The position numbers were made by a program, and so were the translations under genes. Source: UBA1765 sp045615885 (GTDB lineage Bacteria > Fibrobacterota > Fibrobacteria > Fibrobacterales > Fibrobacteraceae). Taken from it: 7,276 nt of DNA. Each line of letters opens with the position of its first letter. Position 1 is the first letter of the stretch. The notes below the pieces were generated by a model. That model was not told where the DNA came from. It saw nothing but the letters and a program-made list of their open reading frames with translations, and ran no database searches. The stretch is taken from positions 1 to 7,276 of the forward strand of contig JAZLFR010000058.1 in the NCBI GenBank assembly GCA_045615885.1. Reading direction: 5' to 3'. Below are positions 5,310 through 7,276 of this stretch, piece by piece.

Positions 5310-6588
5310 GACAAAAATCATTTTTGTACCATTTTTCGCAATTTTTTCGGGATTTCTTTTTACAGGCTGCTTTGAAAAGCCCGTAGAACAGGTTGTCGAC
5401 ACACATGCCGACGGCAGCAAGCGCACATCCATCTGGGTAAAAAGCGACGGAACGATCCGCAAGCGGAACGAATGGTACAGCAACGGCATCAAGGAATTCG
5501 AGGTGCCGTACAAAGACGGCGAGCCACATGGCGAATACAACCGTTGGAGCGTGCATGGCGACCTGATAGGCAAGGGCAAGTTCCACAAAGGCAAACTAGA
5601 CGGCCCACAGGAAACATTCTTTATTGGCCAGCTAAACAACCATCCAAGGCAGAGCATTTCTTTTTACGACCGCGGGAGCCGCGAAGGCCGCTGGGAAGAA
5701 TTCGCTTTCAACGGGAACAAAATTGCAGAAACCTACTACGAAAAAGACAAGCCGACAAAAGTCTGGAAATACTGGCACAAAGATACGGGCACTTTGATAG
5801 AAGAAACGACCTGCTTTGAAAACAACGAAAACGGCTACAGGAAGACATTCACCGATGCAGGAAAGCCGATAGAAGAGTATGAATGCCGCTACGGAAAAAA
5901 GCATGGCGTGGCAAAGGAATTCTACATAGGGGGATCCCTCAGGCAATCTGCTACGCTAGACAATGGAACTTTAAACGGGCGTTTGCAAAAGTTTTTTGCC
6001 AACGGGAAACTGCTGCGTGAAGAGCACTATCGAAATGGCGTAAGAGATTCCGTATGGTTCGAGTTAAACGCCAGCGGCGACACCATTTTCAAGCAGACTT
6101 TCGAAAACGGAAACGGAGAAACCAAGGGCTTTTGCGAAGTTGAAAACAAATTCATAATGTGTTCCGACTCCGTCTTTACAAACAACTTAATTTCTTCCAT
6201 CAAGCGGACAGATTTCATCAAGGGCTTACGCTACGAAGAAACTTGGGGAAATGGAGAAAAAATCAGCCAAAGAGCTTATTACATAAACATTCCGCAAGCT
6301 TCGCCTACGGCATGCGCTAGCATCCATCACAAAGAAAAAGACAGCAGGCAATTACGCTCCGATTCGCTTGCTTCAGAAAGCTTTTACAAAAACGGGAAAT
6401 TGAACGGACTCTACAGAAACTGGCACAGCAACGGACAGCTGCAAGACAGCCTCAATTACATTGGTGGGGAACGCTTTGGCGAGCAGATCAGTTTTGACAG
6501 GGATGGCCGCATTACAAAGCACACCAGGGAAAACGGGAAAAACGGACAGGTGATTTTCTTGATGGACCACGATAGAAAGGGGCTGTAA
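5308..6588 (+). CDS. MORN-variant (YwqK-like) repeat lipoprotein
   Basis: The 426-residue protein has a lipoprotein signal: a short basic start, a hydrophobic core, then LFTGC with lipidation at Cys21 (Phe at -3 is slightly unusual). The body carries many copies of the MORN_2/YwqK pattern (Y-x-NG-x-x-x-x-x-x-Y-x-x-G-x-x-x-G). Clear copies include WYSNGIKEFEVPYKDGEPHG (56-75), FAFNGNKIAETYYEKDKP (132-149), YECRYGKKHG (191-200), FFANGKLLREEHYRNG (229-244), and WHSNGQLQDSLNYIGGERFG (372-391). Residues about 270-355 break the pattern and contain Cys276, Cys285 and Cys336. Proteins of this type are often annotated 'toxin-antitoxin system YwqK family antitoxin', but no toxin is visible here and that role is doubtful. 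It is probably on the outer membrane. ATG 5308 is the only start giving a signal peptide; no Shine-Dalgarno is visible. Confidence 0.85.
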   Translation: MTKIIFVPFFAIFSGFLFTGCFEKPVEQVVDTHADGSKRTSIWVKSDGTIRKRNEWYSNGIKEFEVPYKDGEPHGEYNRWSVHGDLIGKGKFHKGKLDGPQETFFIGQLNNHPRQSISFYDRGSREGRWEEFAFNGNKIAETYYEKDKPTKVWKYWHKDTGTLIEETTCFENNENGYRKTFTDAGKPIEEYECRYGKKHGVAKEFYIGGSLRQSATLDNGTLNGRLQKFFANGKLLREEHYRNGVRDSVWFELNASGDTIFKQTFENGNGETKGFCEVENKFIMCSDSVFTNNLISSIKRTDFIKGLRYEETWGNGEKISQRAYYINIPQASPTACASIHHKEKDSRQLRSDSLASESFYKNGKLNGLYRNWHSNGQLQDSLNYIGGERFGEQISFDRDGRITKHTRENGKNGQVIFLMDHDRKGL

Positions 6589-6600
6589 GCCCCCTTTTTT
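6579..6600 (+). terminator. Intrinsic terminator overlapping the lipoprotein stop codon
   Basis: GGGGCT (6579-6584) pairs with AGCCCC (6588-6593) around a GTA triloop, followed by six T (6595-6600). The loop and the downstream arm include the TAA stop at 6586-6588, so the hairpin begins inside the last codons. It separates the lipoprotein gene from the next plus-strand gene. Confidence 0.8.
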
Positions 6601-6611
6601 CGCCAAGCGTA

Positions 6612-6640
6612 TTGCACAAAAACAAAAATAAAAATAATTT
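6612..6640 (+). promoter_or_regulatory. Possible promoter of the TIGR02147-family gene
   Basis: TTGCAC (6612-6617), a 17-bp spacer and TAATTT (6635-6640) lie in the AT-rich gap 6601-6710 just after the upstream terminator. The leader would be about 65 nt. The base composition makes such matches easy, so this is weak. Confidence 0.25.
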
Positions 6641-6710
6641 TTATACAAATTTAAGCAAAATAACGATTTCCGTATTATCGCAACAACATATTTTTATTTA
6701 TATTTCAGGC

Positions 6711-7169
6711 ATGAATAGTATTGTAAAATACATGGATTACCATAAATACATTCATGATTTTTATATGGAACGTAAGGCGAACTCGGCATTTTCATGGCGA
6801 GAATTTGCAAAGCTAGCCAATTTTTCAAATCCAGTCTATTTGAAACAAGTTGCCGACGGGAAATACAATCTGAGCTTAAAATCGGCCGATAAGGTAGCCA
6901 AGGCTATGGACCTGGCGGGTATCGACCATATATACTTTCGGTTACTAGTATCTTTTTCTTGTGCGAAAAACGATAAGTTCAGGCAGTCCGTCTTCAAAAA
7001 AATGCAAGATATTGTGGCGGACCGCCAAGAAGCAGCATTGAACAGCGAATCCTACCGGTTCTTTAAATCGTGGAAGTATTCGGTCATTCGTGAAATAGCC
7101 TCTACATTGCAAAATCCAAAGGCATCAGAAATTTCAAGGCTCTGTCCCCCCAAAGTGTTGAAACTATAA
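6711..7169 (+). CDS. TIGR02147-family protein, C-terminally truncated (possible frameshift)
   Basis: ATG 6711 gives 152 residues. The start MNSIVKYMDYHKYIHDFYMERK and the block SAFSWREFAKLANFSNPVYLKQVADGKYNLS match the N-terminal signature of TIGR02147, a paralogous family expanded in Fibrobacter whose function is unknown to me. The segment SWREFAKLANF-x-x-P-x-YLKQV reads as a helix-turn-helix-like region, so DNA binding is possible. Upstream codons to 6612 are low-complexity Lys/Asn, so they are not coding. Family members as I remember them are about 260-280 residues; this one stops soon after the conserved YRFFKSWKYSVIREIA stretch. At a run of six C (7146-7151) another frame continues as QSVETIIKI, which fits the family better than the actual end KVLKL. 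AGG lies 1 nt before the ATG, a poor ribosome site. It may be a decaying paralogue. Confidence 0.75.
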   Translation: MNSIVKYMDYHKYIHDFYMERKANSAFSWREFAKLANFSNPVYLKQVADGKYNLSLKSADKVAKAMDLAGIDHIYFRLLVSFSCAKNDKFRQSVFKKMQDIVADRQEAALNSESYRFFKSWKYSVIREIASTLQNPKASEISRLCPPKVLKL

Positions 7170-7236
7170 TTAAAATCTAACTCATATCAAAATATAGTTA
7201 TATTTATAAACTAGATATTGAGGTAATAGTGCTATT

Positions 7237-7276
7237 ATGTTAGAATATCTAGACAAAGAAAATGACTTGTTATTCA
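7237..7276 (+). CDS. Possible start of an unidentified gene, cut by the window edge
   Basis: From ATG 7237 the frame is open to the end of the window and reads MLEYLDKENDLLF. GAGG at 7220-7223 lies about 13 nt upstream, which is longer than usual spacing. Thirteen residues are too few to identify a family, and the AT-rich context makes chance openness likely. The frame does not continue the truncated gene before it. Confidence 0.3.
   Translation, partial: MLEYLDKENDLLF

Noticed and set aside
5310..5657. Upstream extension of the first operon gene to ATG 5657
   Set aside because: It is opposite the well-supported MORN lipoprotein gene and shows no protein character.

Overview
The window looks like chromosomal DNA from a Fibrobacter-type bacterium (phylum Fibrobacterota, fibre-degrading gut anaerobes). 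Three things point there. The secreted GH5 cellulase carries a C-terminal domain resembling type IX secretion (T9SS) sorting domains. The protein at the right end resembles the TIGR02147 family, which is strongly expanded in Fibrobacter. Coding regions have moderate GC with AT-rich spacers. This assignment rests on recognised protein families, not on a database search.

Layout, left to right. (1) 1-139: the 3' end of an IS3-family insertion sequence, i.e. the last codons of the transposase and the right terminal repeat. It stops 36 bp short of the stop codon of the next gene. (2) 176-1477 (-): GH5 endoglucanase with signal peptide, catalytic domain, acidic linker and C-terminal sorting domain. 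(3) 1620-2861 (-): purT, formate-dependent GAR transformylase, with its own promoter and a strong intrinsic terminator. (4) 2945-3115 (-): tRNA-Leu(CAG) with promoter and terminator, bracketed by two short heptamer-repeat arrays. (5) 3207-5309 (-): a tightly packed three-gene operon encoding two double-pass membrane proteins with extracytoplasmic domains and a secreted alpha/beta hydrolase. I do not recognise the two membrane proteins. (6) 5308-6600 (+): a MORN/YwqK-repeat lipoprotein, divergent from the operon, whose start codon overlaps that of the operon's first gene, with a terminator built over its stop codon. (7) 6711-7169 (+): a TIGR02147-family protein that is C-terminally short, probably through a frameshift at a run of six C. 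An unassigned reading frame may begin at 7237 and run off the window.

How the parts fit together. The GH5 enzyme would be exported and probably handled by T9SS to attack beta-glucans. purT and the tRNA gene are housekeeping genes in their own transcription units. The operon at 3207-5309 and the divergent lipoprotein together form an envelope-directed cluster: two inner-membrane proteins, one exported hydrolase and one lipoprotein. This is the least explained part of the window and the best candidate for something undescribed. No CRISPR array, defence system or phage module is visible.
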